Source: Chlorobiota bacterium (lineage in GTDB: Bacteria; Bacteroidota; Bacteroidia; Bacteroidales; F082). Taken from it: a DNA stretch of 37,254 bases. Made by a program: the position numbers and the translations under genes. The notes beneath the pieces are model-generated. The model was not told the DNA's origin and ran no database searches. It saw nothing but the letters and a program-made list of their open reading frames with translations. The stretch covers positions 1 to 37,254 of the forward strand of contig JAADIS010000099.1 of assembly GCA_013151215.1 (NCBI GenBank). Direction: 5' to 3'. Below are positions 12,701 to 18,280 of the stretch, one piece after another. Positions within the stretch are counted from its first letter, which is position 1; each line of letters opens with the position of its first letter.

Positions 12701-13551
12701 TAGTTTCCTGAAACGTCAATGTTCCCGAAGCTCAGGGCCGACCCGCTGCCTTGCTCAACTATACCGGTTTGCACGCCATCCTTGACCAAATCATACGAAA
12801 TGCCTAATTCTGAATTATCTAAGCCGATTTCCACACCTATGTCACCCTCGCAAAAATCGCCACCACCGGTAATTGTGTAAACGATCGGTGTCGGATTTAC
12901 CTGTAGTTCGGCAAAAGCCGATGTGTCGGGGCAGCTAACGTGGGTAACTATGCATCTGTATTTGAAACCAGTCATTCCTGTTGTTGTGAATATGCTTAGG
13001 TCAGCAGTTTGAGTTCCTGTATAAAAAGTATTGTCGGATAAGCTTATCCAACCGATGCCCGAGTTCTCCTGCCATTGAAAATATGTGCCGTTTATGGCTT
13101 CTACGGAAAACAAGCCGATGTCGTTCTTGCAAACCTGTTCATTAACCGGGTCCATGGTTATAATAGGGGGTTCATATACGTTTAATATCGCAGCGCTAGA
13201 GGTGTCGGTGGCATTGCTCAAATCGCTCACCACACATCTGTACATATATCCGTTTAGCCCTAAATTAGCATCGTTAATACCTAGGTTGGGTGTATATTGC
13301 CCTTCAATATAGGTAAAGGCGTCAGTTAAATCATACCATCCTACACCATCGTTTTCCTGCCATTGATATGCCGATGTGTTGACTGCCACTATGCTAAAAT
13401 TTGCTGATGACTGAATGCAGACGGATGTGTCGCTGGGCTGGGTTACTATAGCGGGTTGAGCAAAAACAGTGGCCGAAACAAACAACAACAACAATGATGT
13501 CATATAACTGACAAATTGAGTTGTATAAAATAAACGTCCAATTAACACCAT
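3757..13551 (-). CDS. Giant Ig/PKD-repeat cell-surface protein with a type B T9SS (gliding-motility-type) C-terminal domain
   Basis: The 3264-residue product opens with a long signal peptide ending near 'SATVFAQ' (residue 32). Two Ig-like domains follow (about 33-125 and 128-220, both with 'YxWQEN..G.GW'), then two Gly-rich 'GGG.xC' modules, ten copies of a roughly 255-residue three-module unit (about 400-2945), extra Ig-like modules, and a C-terminal CHU_C/type B sorting domain with 'PNAFSPDGDGKND', 'VFSRWGKEIY' and 'GTYYYL'. Proteins of this build, such as SprB, are exported by T9SS and act as adhesins or filaments on the cell surface. The start is fixed by an in-frame TAA two codons upstream. 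It is cotranscribed with the PorE-like and PorP/SprF genes, the usual secretion partners for type B cargo. No enzymatic or lectin domain was recognised, so the ligand is unknown. Confidence 0.9.
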   Translation of the reverse strand: MVLIGRLFYTTQFVSYMTSLLLLFVSATVFAQPAIVTQPSDTSVCIQSSANFSIVAVNTSAYQWQENDGVGWYDLTDAFTYIEGQYTPNLGINDANLGLNGYMYRCVVSDLSNATDTSSAAILNVYEPPIITMDPVNEQVCKNDIGLFSVEAINGTYFQWQENSGIGWISLSDNTFYTGTQTADLSIFTTTGMTGFKYRCIVTHVSCPDTSAFAELQVNPTPIVYTITGGGDFCEGDIGVEIGLDNSELGISYDLVKDGVQTGIVEQGSGSALSFGNIDVSGNYTATAYNQFTGCTVSMASSVSVLSNPLPLDFPVQGGGSLCEGEEGADIFLLSSEAGIEYQLFRNGNPTGTTVIGTGFTLSFGYHTSGGFYTVVATNPLTSCSLQMSSSAQIIVNQIPIADAGEDKFITEGNTVQLNGSATNGSGNFNFEWLPAAKCITPASASTQTIGLYSSSLFSFKVYDIQTNCFSLADTSVVYVNSGPLSIQTYSDKNNICVGGSIQLMALPAGGTGNYSYLWTSSPPGFSSTIQNPNITPSESTIYNLEVFDGQTTVYDSVSIFIKPLPTAFTLQGGGSFCTSSSGPEVKLNNSATETTYYLYDNGNQVSDKFGTGQALSFGHFDIPGNYTARAVNNNTGCTIEQSGIVSIIENELPIAEAGPNDYILSGENASFTGSASGGSGSYVYSWTPADSLLNPNVALPSTKTLYSTNVFHLKVTDDNNCESAEDNVIAFVAGGELSLQVLTSGFPVCAGEDVQLFALVSGGSGSFTYVWQSNPAGFSSSVFNPIVNPITPTWFKIIATDGIQTISDSIYLTVNPKPLSINILGGGSYCEGNTAPEIYLQASELQTSYSLLLNGNPTSYILEGNGQGLNFGQQSQTGEYTVMAMNSYTSCASGMNGSVNVLQNPRPIVDAGLDKTIVKGTTTSLIAETSSGSGNYNYLWQPSELVQSPNNQNTITKNIYQPTIFSVRLTDAQTGCASNVDSVNIFTSGGNLYVYASAGNATLCPGQTTKVVATAGGGTGNYTYNWTSSPQGIYSNEQYITVQPDVSTTFYLSVFDGVSQAFDTLEIVIANNPLVFNITGGGDYCQGEDGRIIGLSSSQSGVSYDLFRDGDNSPKTSVIGSGSTISFGKFTADGTYYAVATNQNSCKRQMSSSASIHKNLPPKANAGEDKNINFNSSTVLNGNGSGGSGEYNFLWSPADSLLNASSKDALTKSLKKTTLFKLQLSDAQTLCAGGQGDEVIVFVEGGPLSLEIASSKQSVCADEEFQLFALASGGSGNYTYTWTSVPQGFYSNQYNPVASQTADMVYYVTLNDGVESLSAQIHIKLNAAPTKFNLGGDGEYCEGEKADDIKLSSSEIGVSYELFSNDLTTNNLLNGTGSVLNFGQNNKGGTYKVVATNDYSGCSAEMKNTVTLTFNENPLVAANPDQTVYSGEKAALNVLAEGGSGNYSFLWSPSYLCQNPQNQSTLSESLSLTTEFGIAVTDLQSMCKSKLAKTIVFVAGGDLFASAGTSSGKICVSDSAVLNAIASGGTGNYSYSWTSSPVSFVSNQQNPVVKPNQSTTYYLDVYDGVQHYFDTLSIDVSPKPQIYNIIGGGDYCAGENGKEIKLAGSQSGVEYSLYRNNSELKSTLSGTGLQLNFGMQSTEGNYSVSSLSNSGCSQNMSGQLSISSLQLPIAAAGPDKSISFGGQISLEGGGNGGSGYYNYFWQPADSLILAQTRNPLTQALHQTNIFNLQISDAQTGCAGIQDDNEVVFVSGGELKLDILSSKSSVCPGEGFQLFGLATGGSGNYSFVWTADPEGFTSTVYDPALNQDQTTTYTLSLSDGTDVISKSIQILTNELPTAFTLSGGGNYCPGDFPNEISLSASQVNTGYELLLNEIPTGIVKQGNGFALNFGFRTEEGYYSVVATNTQTSCVNNMAGTISVNIFDAPIADAGPDQIIFAGTNAVLQGTASSGSGSYTYSWTPANMVQYPDNQNTQTIILDNSNLFVLNVNDLQTMCPAIADSVIVYIKGGDLSAKAESGNTSICEGEEISLLALASGGTGNFMYKWTSSPEGFYSNITNPKTNPDQNTMYILEVFDGVQYAYDSIEIIVNTLPLSFDLYGGGEYCYGLAGIEAGLVGSEGGTDYTLFQSPDYVVNTISGSGQPISFGYLTEEGNYFVVASKNQACLKNMNGEVYIRQNPLPVADAGQDLSVEFGNRLTLNGNASAGSGIYNFSWSPADSLQNSSSQNPLTKPMHLTTIFNLAVTDANTGCNNAENDEMVVFVSGGPFVSHTTVSNNLICQGDEVQLSCLASGGSGDYTYLWESVPSGFSSNEYNPTDIPPVSRIYYISISDGTSIITDSVAVNVNPAPIAYSLLGGGEFCANENGKEITLSNSESGVSYNLFNSSGYTGISVIGTNSSISFGVQDQEGEYSATAGNILSGCASDMANTVNLIKNEVPSAMAGPDKSIVSGESTELAGNASGGSGSYIYNWAPDYLLVDNSLQNPATLELSSSNTFLLNVSDAQTRCISNTDSTIVYVTGGPLSVNANASSTHICKGETINLNALASGGDGNYTYAWSSSPEGFESEVANPGVIPESSIWYIVKTTDGDLSAIDSVYINVNPKPQYFEIDGGGEICEGEDGPDIILSGSETQTVYQLYRNNSFLISEKIGGGNPINFGEFKVSGTYTAKGYKIESNCSSPMIGSAVVIQHPLATADAGPDKIINPGGNATLNGNGSNGSGSYTYNWTPASELLNPNDKDPSTIDLYQSTLFNLTVNDQISGCRSEASSAIVFVTGSLPLSVRILSQSPAVCPGGQSSLIAIPTGGTGNYSYYWKSSPSGFISSENEITVNPGVSTWYILQLSDGITTLKDSVLLNTLPIPTAYSMSGGGGYCPEEQGVNLYLDQSATGVNYSLFYNVQTTGIVMAGNGSKLDFGKMITEGNYSVRAKAQNGCVSLMQNSVQIEKYQKPIKYQLYGGGIYCDNDPTLGLLLESSQKNVDYELYRDAISTGNIRSGTGLPISFIGLQGNGLFTVSATNSLTGCLENMNGVIPLVVNESPNISINGNNEICQGDSTVLNASGGINYLWNTIPPSENQAIKIAPEMSTTYNVIASNNNGCSSVDSIRVNVNEKPDIYLENDLLSFSIICNPAGYQNYDFYHGGDLIQSGGSNIMMYADLSLSADTITVIATNAYGCGDMASIYLEIADIPNAFSPDGDGKNDKFLVGRDIKVFSRWGKEIYGGTEGWDGYYKGKLVNPGTYYYLMFIHNTEGGIVNTKKGSVTVVIY
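4716..12354 (-). repeat. Ten-copy tandem protein-level repeat (about 765 bp per unit) with alternating odd/even subtypes
   Basis: Each unit codes for three beta-sandwich modules in fixed order: a PKD-like module starting 'ADAGpDk', a module with 'C.GE..L.ALASGG(T/S)GNYtY.W', and a module with 'GGGxYC' followed later by 'Y.Lx.NG' and 'FG'. Copies have diverged and no long identical DNA stretch was noticed. Units 2, 4, 6 and 8 share 'PADSL' in the first module and 'GGSG' in the second; units 1, 3, 5, 7 and 9 have neither 'PADSL' nor 'GGSG' and use 'GGTG' (GGDG in unit 9). Unit 10 resembles the odd type. Boundaries are approximate, taken from residue counts. Confidence 0.85.
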
Positions 13552-13560
13552 TTCTTATCA

Positions 13561-13608
13561 AGCGATTTAATACATACGGTCCTGGTTTGATTAACGGTTT
13601 AAATCGCT
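13561..13608. promoter_or_regulatory. 10-bp perfect inverted repeat in the leader of the giant surface-protein gene
   Basis: AGCGATTTAA at 13561-13570 is the exact reverse complement of TTAAATCGCT at 13599-13608, with a 28-base spacer. On the minus strand the stem ends nine bases before the ATG at 13551. It could form a hairpin that hides the translation start, or be a two-half-site operator. Function is inferred only from position. Confidence 0.45.
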
Positions 13609-13668
13609 GTAAAACTATTGTGTTTGCTACTAATAAGGAGTGTTTTCGCAAAAAGTAATAAACATGAA

Positions 13669-13680
13669 CTTGTTAACAAG
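13669..13680. promoter_or_regulatory. 12-bp perfect palindrome between globin and giant gene
   Basis: CTTGTTAACAAG is a perfect palindrome placed just after the globin stop codon and about 120 bases before the giant gene, both of which run on the minus strand. It lacks a loop and a T-tract, so it does not look like a terminator; a dimeric regulator site for the downstream surface-protein operon is possible. Chance occurrence cannot be excluded. Confidence 0.25.
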
Positions 13681-13684
13681 CCCC

Positions 13685-14056
13685 CTATTTGTTTCTCATG
13701 AAATTGGCTGTTTTCACGAAATAATCCCATAGGAATTCCTTGTCGTCGGCATTGATATTTGATTTGTCGAGAGCCGTCCTCATATTCGCAAGCCAGCTGT
13801 TTTTAGCATCTTCATCGATGGCAAATGGTTGATGCCGTATTTTTAACCGAGGCAGGCCTCTCATCCCGTTATAATGTTTCGGTCCTCCAAGATATTGAAC
13901 CATAAACAAATATAGTCTTTGCTCGGCTTCCTCTAGTTTCTCCTTGTACATGGGGCGTAAAAGAGTGTCGTTTCTGATTTCCTCATAAAAGCAGTGTATT
14001 AGTTTTTTTATGTTGTCTTCGCCAATTCGCGCATAAGGGCTTATCTTAAGTTCCAT
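13685..14056 (-). CDS. Truncated hemoglobin (group II-like globin)
   Basis: This 123-residue protein has the length and 2-over-2 helix pattern of bacterial truncated hemoglobins. Visible features are 'CFYEEIRND' (B helix, with the tyrosine at the usual B10 region), 'LFMVQYLGGPKHY' (E helix), the proximal histidine in 'IRHQPFAID' and 'WLANM' with the G-helix tryptophan typical of group II. Such proteins bind haem and O2 and are linked to oxygen or NO handling; the exact role here is unknown. The start follows an exact -7 promoter match by about 24 bases. It lies 133 bases upstream of the giant surface-protein gene on the same strand but is unlikely to be functionally tied to it. Confidence 0.88.
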   Translation of the reverse strand: MELKISPYARIGEDNIKKLIHCFYEEIRNDTLLRPMYKEKLEEAEQRLYLFMVQYLGGPKHYNGMRGLPRLKIRHQPFAIDEDAKNSWLANMRTALDKSNINADDKEFLWDYFVKTANFMRNK

Positions 14057-14079
14057 TGTGATATTTTTATCGTTTTTCG

Positions 14080-14087
14080 CAAAAGTA
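14080..14087 (-). promoter_or_regulatory. Bacteroidota -7 promoter element for the globin gene
   Basis: The minus strand reads TACTTTTG, an exact match to TAnnTTTG, and lies 24 bases before the globin ATG. No clear TTTG -33 element was seen at the usual distance. Confidence 0.45.
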
Positions 14088-14188
14088 TTAAAAGCAGCCC
14101 ATATAATTTAAATTCATTATTTATTATTTTGCCGTGATGTTTTTAACAGCTATTTACTATTTTTACATTTTACTTTTTAAAAATTTGG

Positions 14189-15178
14189 ATGATGGTAAAT
14201 CTTGAGACGACATATATGGGTATTAAACTGAAGAACCCTATAATTGTTGGTAGTTCCGGGCTAACTAACTCGGTCGAAAATATCATGGAAATTGAAAAAA
14301 ACGGTGCCGCCGCAGTTGTGTTGAAGTCGCTTTTTGAAGAGCAGATCAGCCATTCTGCCAGCTCTACATTGATGCAAAACGAATTTGGCAACTATTATCC
14401 CGAAGCCGAGGACTATGTAAGGCATTATACCCGCGAAGCTGATGTCGAGAGATATCTTGAATTGGTCAGCAAGGCGAAAAGCAGTGTCGGTATTCCGGTT
14501 TTAGCTTCCGTGAACTGCGTCTCCGATTCCGAATGGATAGAATTTGCGAAGAAAATTGAGACCGCCGGAGCTGACGGACTGGAGTTGAACGTATTTGTTT
14601 TGCCTTCTGACCTAAGGAAAAAGGGTTCTGAGAACGAATCGGTTTATTTTGATATCGTAAAGTCGATTAAAAAAACGGTCAAGATGCCCGTGGCTTTAAA
14701 AATAAGTTATTATTTCTCGGCATTGGCCAGCATGATTAACTCATTGTCCTGGTCGGGAATCGATGGTTTGGTTATGTTCAACCGTTTTTATTCACCTGAT
14801 TTCGATATTGAAAGCATGGAAGTAAAACCTTCGTATATTTTCAGCAACCCTTCTGATCTGTCTCTGTCGTTACGCTGGGTGGCGATGCTCTCGGATCATA
14901 TCAAGTGCGACATCGCAGCCTCGACAGGGGTGCACGACGGCAGGGCATTGATTAAGCAGTTGCTTGCAGGGGCAAAGGCCGTGCAGATTGCCTCCGTGCT
15001 TTACAAAAAAGGATTCAAAGAAATAGGAAGCATGCTGGAAACGCTCGAAAACTGGATGGAGCGCAAGAATTTCACCAAAATTGAACAGTTCAACGGTAAG
15101 CTTAGCCTGAAGAATTCTGAAAACCCGGCCGCCTACGAAAGAGTTCAGTTCATGAAACATTTCTCCGGGATAGAGTAA
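14189..15178 (+). CDS. Dihydroorotate dehydrogenase-like FMN TIM-barrel protein
   Basis: The 329 residues align by eye with the PyrD/dihydroorotate dehydrogenase fold: 'TTYMGIKLKNPIIVGSSGLT' at the N-terminus, 'GADGLELNVFV' in the middle, 'MPVALKISYY', and a C-terminal phosphate-binding region 'AASTGVHDGRALIKQLLAGA'. In true class 1 enzymes the strand around 'LN' continues as N-x-S-C-P-N with the catalytic cysteine; here it reads 'LNVFVLPSD' and has neither the cysteine nor the serine of class 2. It therefore probably binds FMN but may oxidise something other than dihydroorotate. Relatives are common in Bacteroidota as 'dihydroorotate dehydrogenase-like protein'. A second in-frame ATG sits one codon later. 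The porin gene follows within 40 bases, so cotranscription is possible. Confidence 0.8.
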   Translation: MMVNLETTYMGIKLKNPIIVGSSGLTNSVENIMEIEKNGAAAVVLKSLFEEQISHSASSTLMQNEFGNYYPEAEDYVRHYTREADVERYLELVSKAKSSVGIPVLASVNCVSDSEWIEFAKKIETAGADGLELNVFVLPSDLRKKGSENESVYFDIVKSIKKTVKMPVALKISYYFSALASMINSLSWSGIDGLVMFNRFYSPDFDIESMEVKPSYIFSNPSDLSLSLRWVAMLSDHIKCDIAASTGVHDGRALIKQLLAGAKAVQIASVLYKKGFKEIGSMLETLENWMERKNFTKIEQFNGKLSLKNSENPAAYERVQFMKHFSGIE

Positions 15179-15217
15179 AATAAATTTTCTATTTTAGCCT
15201 TGACAAATTATCTATTA

Positions 15218-16747
15218 ATGGCTAAAACAAAAAAGTACTCATCTATTTTCCCTCTCTTTTTTATCATTTCCTTGTTTTTACCGAATTTGGCACAAGCCCA
15301 ATTGATGAATCATTATTGGTCGCAAAGTTATAATTCCATATCAACCTTGCTGTCGGGCGCCGTTGTTGGCGGAGATGCCGGAAATGCAGCCATTTACTAT
15401 AATCCTTCGGGAATCGTGGATCTGGAAGAAGGAAATAATATTAGTGTGGCTGCCAGTATCTTTACGTTGAGCACATATTCGTTTAGAGGTATTATGGGCG
15501 ACGGAAAGCACATATCGTCCACTAACTTATATGTTCAGCCCCAGTTTTTTTCCTATGGAGTGAAGTCGCCTTTTCGGAAATGGAGCTTCGAGCTTGCCGT
15601 CTTTAACCGGATTAGGGATAATTTGACCCTTGGCTTTGTCGAATCCCAGGATTTCCGTCTCAACCCCCAAGAAAATAGTATCGGGAGGCTAAGCACGGTT
15701 TATGATTATGAAAACTACTATTCCGACGATTGGGTAGGCTTAGGTGGCGGATACAAATACTCTGACAACTTATATCTGGGCTTTAGCGTAAATGTGTCAT
15801 TTTCAACGTTTAAATATTCAAATAGCATAAATGCAACCGTATATCCAATTGTGTCCGACACAATATCCGGAAAGCCAAACACCTCGATCCTAGCTGTAAA
15901 CGAGTATAAGGAATCAATAGATTTTACCGATATCAGGATAGTGGCTAAAATGGGGGCGACTTATAAGTTGGATGCATGGTCGGTCGGTTTGAACGTCACC
16001 TTGCCGGCCTTAAAGCTCTTCTCCGTTGGCAAGAAGGCAAGCAGGAGTGTTTTGGAAGGGTATTCGCATGAATTTGACATTGACTCGAATTTAACGGATT
16101 ACTATATATTTGATTCTCAAAAAGACAAACAACTGACTACGGATTTTAAATTGCCTTTCTCCATAGCCTTAGGGGCCGTGGTCAAATTGCAAAACAACAA
16201 GAAGCTTTATTTGACGGCCGAGTATTTTGCCTCTTTGAAATCATATAAGATAGTTGATGCCCAACTGAATTCCGGAATTACAACGGATGTTATCTATGAT
16301 CGGCTTGAGAACAAGGACTGGCTGACTTTTATGAATGAAGTACGCCCCGTGTTTAATATTGCTTTTGGGTATCAGTGGCAAATAAAGACAAATGTTCTCT
16401 TTCTCATGGGTTTACGAACGGATTTCAACAGTCTGAAGAACGATATTGCTTATGGCTATGCTGATGTGCCAGGCATTTATAGTACTAACATAAATATTTA
16501 TCATGCCACGGCAGGCGTGAAATTCACCTATAAAAAGCATCAGTTGATCGCAGGTACGCAATTCTCCTTCGGACGTCAGGCCAATGCACCCCAAATTGCC
16601 AACTTTAAGTCGAAGGATGATTTTTTTACGAGCGGAAATGAATTGCCTCTCCTGGGTATTCCTGATAACTCGGCAAATATTAGTCAGTTTTCTGTAAGCT
16701 TATTCCTTGGGGCAACGCTCAATTTTTCCGGCAGCGACAGGAAATGA
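15218..16747 (+). CDS. OmpP1/FadL/TodX family outer-membrane transporter
   Basis: Starting at the ATG at 15218, the product has 509 residues with a clean signal peptide ending 'LAQAQ'. An in-frame TTG at 15200 would add six residues and weaken it. After the peptide come 'GDAGNAAIYYNPSGIVDLEEGNNISV', the N-terminal hatch pattern of FadL-type porins (N-P-x-G-I), and a long beta-barrel ending in an aromatic-rich strand. Family members pass hydrophobic compounds such as fatty acids or aromatic hydrocarbons through the outer membrane. The substrate here is unknown. It follows the DHOD-like gene with a 39-base gap. Confidence 0.8.
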   Translation: MAKTKKYSSIFPLFFIISLFLPNLAQAQLMNHYWSQSYNSISTLLSGAVVGGDAGNAAIYYNPSGIVDLEEGNNISVAASIFTLSTYSFRGIMGDGKHISSTNLYVQPQFFSYGVKSPFRKWSFELAVFNRIRDNLTLGFVESQDFRLNPQENSIGRLSTVYDYENYYSDDWVGLGGGYKYSDNLYLGFSVNVSFSTFKYSNSINATVYPIVSDTISGKPNTSILAVNEYKESIDFTDIRIVAKMGATYKLDAWSVGLNVTLPALKLFSVGKKASRSVLEGYSHEFDIDSNLTDYYIFDSQKDKQLTTDFKLPFSIALGAVVKLQNNKKLYLTAEYFASLKSYKIVDAQLNSGITTDVIYDRLENKDWLTFMNEVRPVFNIAFGYQWQIKTNVLFLMGLRTDFNSLKNDIAYGYADVPGIYSTNINIYHATAGVKFTYKKHQLIAGTQFSFGRQANAPQIANFKSKDDFFTSGNELPLLGIPDNSANISQFSVSLFLGATLNFSGSDRK

Positions 16748-16811
16748 CTTATCTCTTGTTGGTAAAATATGTTAAATGTGGTCATGAATAAAAAAGGTGG
16801 TTGAAATTTCT

Positions 16812-16819
16812 TATTTTTG
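16812..16819 (+). promoter_or_regulatory. Bacteroidota -7 promoter element for the DUF4136 lipoprotein gene
   Basis: TATTTTTG is an exact TAnnTTTG match, 47 bases before the ATG at 16866, in the 118-base gap that follows the porin gene. No well-spaced -33 TTTG was found. Confidence 0.5.
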
Positions 16820-16865
16820 CCTTAAAATAACTTAACTGAAGCTAAGTATAAAAAAGAAAAATTTC

Positions 16866-17534
16866 ATGAGTAAACTATTTTATAATGTAATAGCATTATT
16901 GGTAATACCATTGGGGATTACCATGCTACAGGGCTGTTATCCAAATGACGGCCTTACTGCCGAACAGACCGATCTGGTAGTATCAACTTATAACGACTCT
17001 GTTGATTTCAATACATTGTCAACTTATTTTATGGCCGACACGGTTTATGTCTTAGGAGATGGCGACAATAAAGAAGCCGTAAAGAACCCTGAAGTGATTT
17101 TGGACAATATAGCCTCGAACATGGCTGCCGCAGGTTATTCCCGCATAACGGAAGAAGGACAGGGCAAGCCTGATGTCGTTGTCTTGGCCGGTGCGGTTAA
17201 ATCGACTACCGTAAATGTTGGTTGGTGGTATCCCTGGTATCCCGGTTGGGGCTGGGGCGGTTATCCCGGCTGGGGCTGGGGCGGCTGGGGCGGTTATTAT
17301 CCGCCAGGTTATTACCCACCTTATCCCACCTATTCAAGTTATACAACAGGAACCATTGTTTGGGATATGACCAATCCCGATGATTATGATGTTATTGACG
17401 GCGACACCCTGGCAAGGGTTTATTGGACCGCAGGCGTGCAAGGCGTTCTTAACGGTGGTAACACAAGTACGAGAATTAAAAGGGGCATCGATCAGGCCTT
17501 TGCTCAGTCACCGCAAATTAATACAAATAACTAA
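16866..17534 (+). CDS. DUF4136 domain lipoprotein with a Gly/Trp/Tyr/Pro-rich insert
   Basis: A 222-residue protein with a lipoprotein signal whose lipobox is 'MLQGC' (Cys24). The next region ('YFMADTVYVLGD', 'NPEVILDNIASNMAAAGYSR', 'KPDVVVLAGAV') and the later 'GTIVWDM...YWTAGVQGVL' match the DUF4136 pattern. Residues about 118-160 form a low-complexity insert of W, G, Y and P. The protein is probably anchored in the outer membrane and periplasmic; no biochemical role is known. A small beta-barrel gene follows after 12 bases and is likely in the same transcript, ended by the terminator at 18195. Confidence 0.75.
   Translation: MSKLFYNVIALLVIPLGITMLQGCYPNDGLTAEQTDLVVSTYNDSVDFNTLSTYFMADTVYVLGDGDNKEAVKNPEVILDNIASNMAAAGYSRITEEGQGKPDVVVLAGAVKSTTVNVGWWYPWYPGWGWGGYPGWGWGGWGGYYPPGYYPPYPTYSSYTTGTIVWDMTNPDDYDVIDGDTLARVYWTAGVQGVLNGGNTSTRIKRGIDQAFAQSPQINTNN
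17238..17285 (+). repeat. 24-bp tandem repeat (two copies) coding for Y-P-G-W-G-W-G-G
   Basis: Copy 1 (17238-17261) and copy 2 (17262-17285) differ at only two third-codon positions. Partial related blocks flank them (Y-P-W before, W-G-G-Y-Y after). The array makes a flexible, aromatic-rich linker inside the DUF4136 lipoprotein. Confidence 0.7.
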
Positions 17535-17546
17535 TCACTTAAAAGA

Positions 17547-18158
17547 ATGTATAAGATGAAAAAAAATAAATTTTTGCTAAGCGCGGTTTTAGTGGTGTTG
17601 TTTGGGTTTTCCTCATTTTCCCAAGGCGGTGGCGTTTGGAATTTCGACTGGAATATAGGCTTTGGGACCGGGGAAACAGCTGATTTTGTCTCGGCCCCTT
17701 CTTTTAGGGGTTTCTCAATTGACGGGCGTGGTTTTGTAACTGATAATATTACCGTTGGCGGTATTGCCGGCTGGAACACTTTTTATGAAAGCGATGGCGT
17801 TGTTACCCGCAAATTCGGTGAAACAGGTACTGTGAATGGCTATAACAGAAAGTATGTCAATACATTACCTATAATGATCAACTCTCATTACTATTTTGCC
17901 CAGACAACTATAATGCCTTATGCAGGTATAGGCGTGGGAACTATGTATGTTGAGACTCGGGATTTTATGGGGATTTATTATATTCAGGATAAAGCATGGC
18001 ATTTCGCCCTTGCTCCCGAACTCGGGATTGTACTTCCCTTGGGCAATAGCAATACAGGCATTAACGCAAATGTAAAATACAACTGGGCCGCTAAAACCAG
18101 GGATACGCCGTCCGCTTCTTATGTCTCCCTGAATATCGGGATTTCCTATGTGTTTTAA
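17547..18158 (+). CDS. Small outer-membrane beta-barrel protein
   Basis: The 203-residue product has a signal peptide (cut near 'SSFSQ') and about eight predicted amphipathic strands: for example 'GFSIDGRGFVTDNITVGGIAG', 'MPYAGIGVGTMYV' and the closing 'YVSLNIGISYVF', which ends in phenylalanine as outer-membrane barrels do. It resembles the general OmpW/porin-family beta-barrels of Bacteroidota; no specific function can be given. Translation may start at the second Met (17556), which gives the more typical 'MKKNKFLL' signal start. It sits 12 bases after the DUF4136 gene and is followed by a strong terminator. Confidence 0.7.
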   Translation: MYKMKKNKFLLSAVLVVLFGFSSFSQGGGVWNFDWNIGFGTGETADFVSAPSFRGFSIDGRGFVTDNITVGGIAGWNTFYESDGVVTRKFGETGTVNGYNRKYVNTLPIMINSHYYFAQTTIMPYAGIGVGTMYVETRDFMGIYYIQDKAWHFALAPELGIVLPLGNSNTGINANVKYNWAAKTRDTPSASYVSLNIGISYVF

Positions 18159-18194
18159 GACTTCTTAAGTTTTTAAGGCTATAATGATAAATAG

Positions 18195-18226
18195 AACCGG
18201 GAGATGCTTGCATCTTCCGGTTTTTT
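18195..18226 (+). terminator. Rho-independent terminator after the small beta-barrel gene
   Basis: A perfect 12-bp stem (AACCGGGAGATG pairing with CATCTTCCGGTT, with one G-T pair) around a CTTG tetraloop is followed by a run of T. It begins 36 bases after the stop and separates this gene from the next operon. Confidence 0.85.
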
Positions 18227-18280
18227 ATTTATTTTTACTTTTCGTAAATAAAATACTAATCCATATAAACTTTTTTTGAT

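Noticed and set aside
13394-13651. 85-codon minus-strand frame overlapping the start of the giant gene
   Set aside because: It lies in a different frame over the signal-peptide region, and its Cys/Val-rich content looks like a shadow of the real gene.
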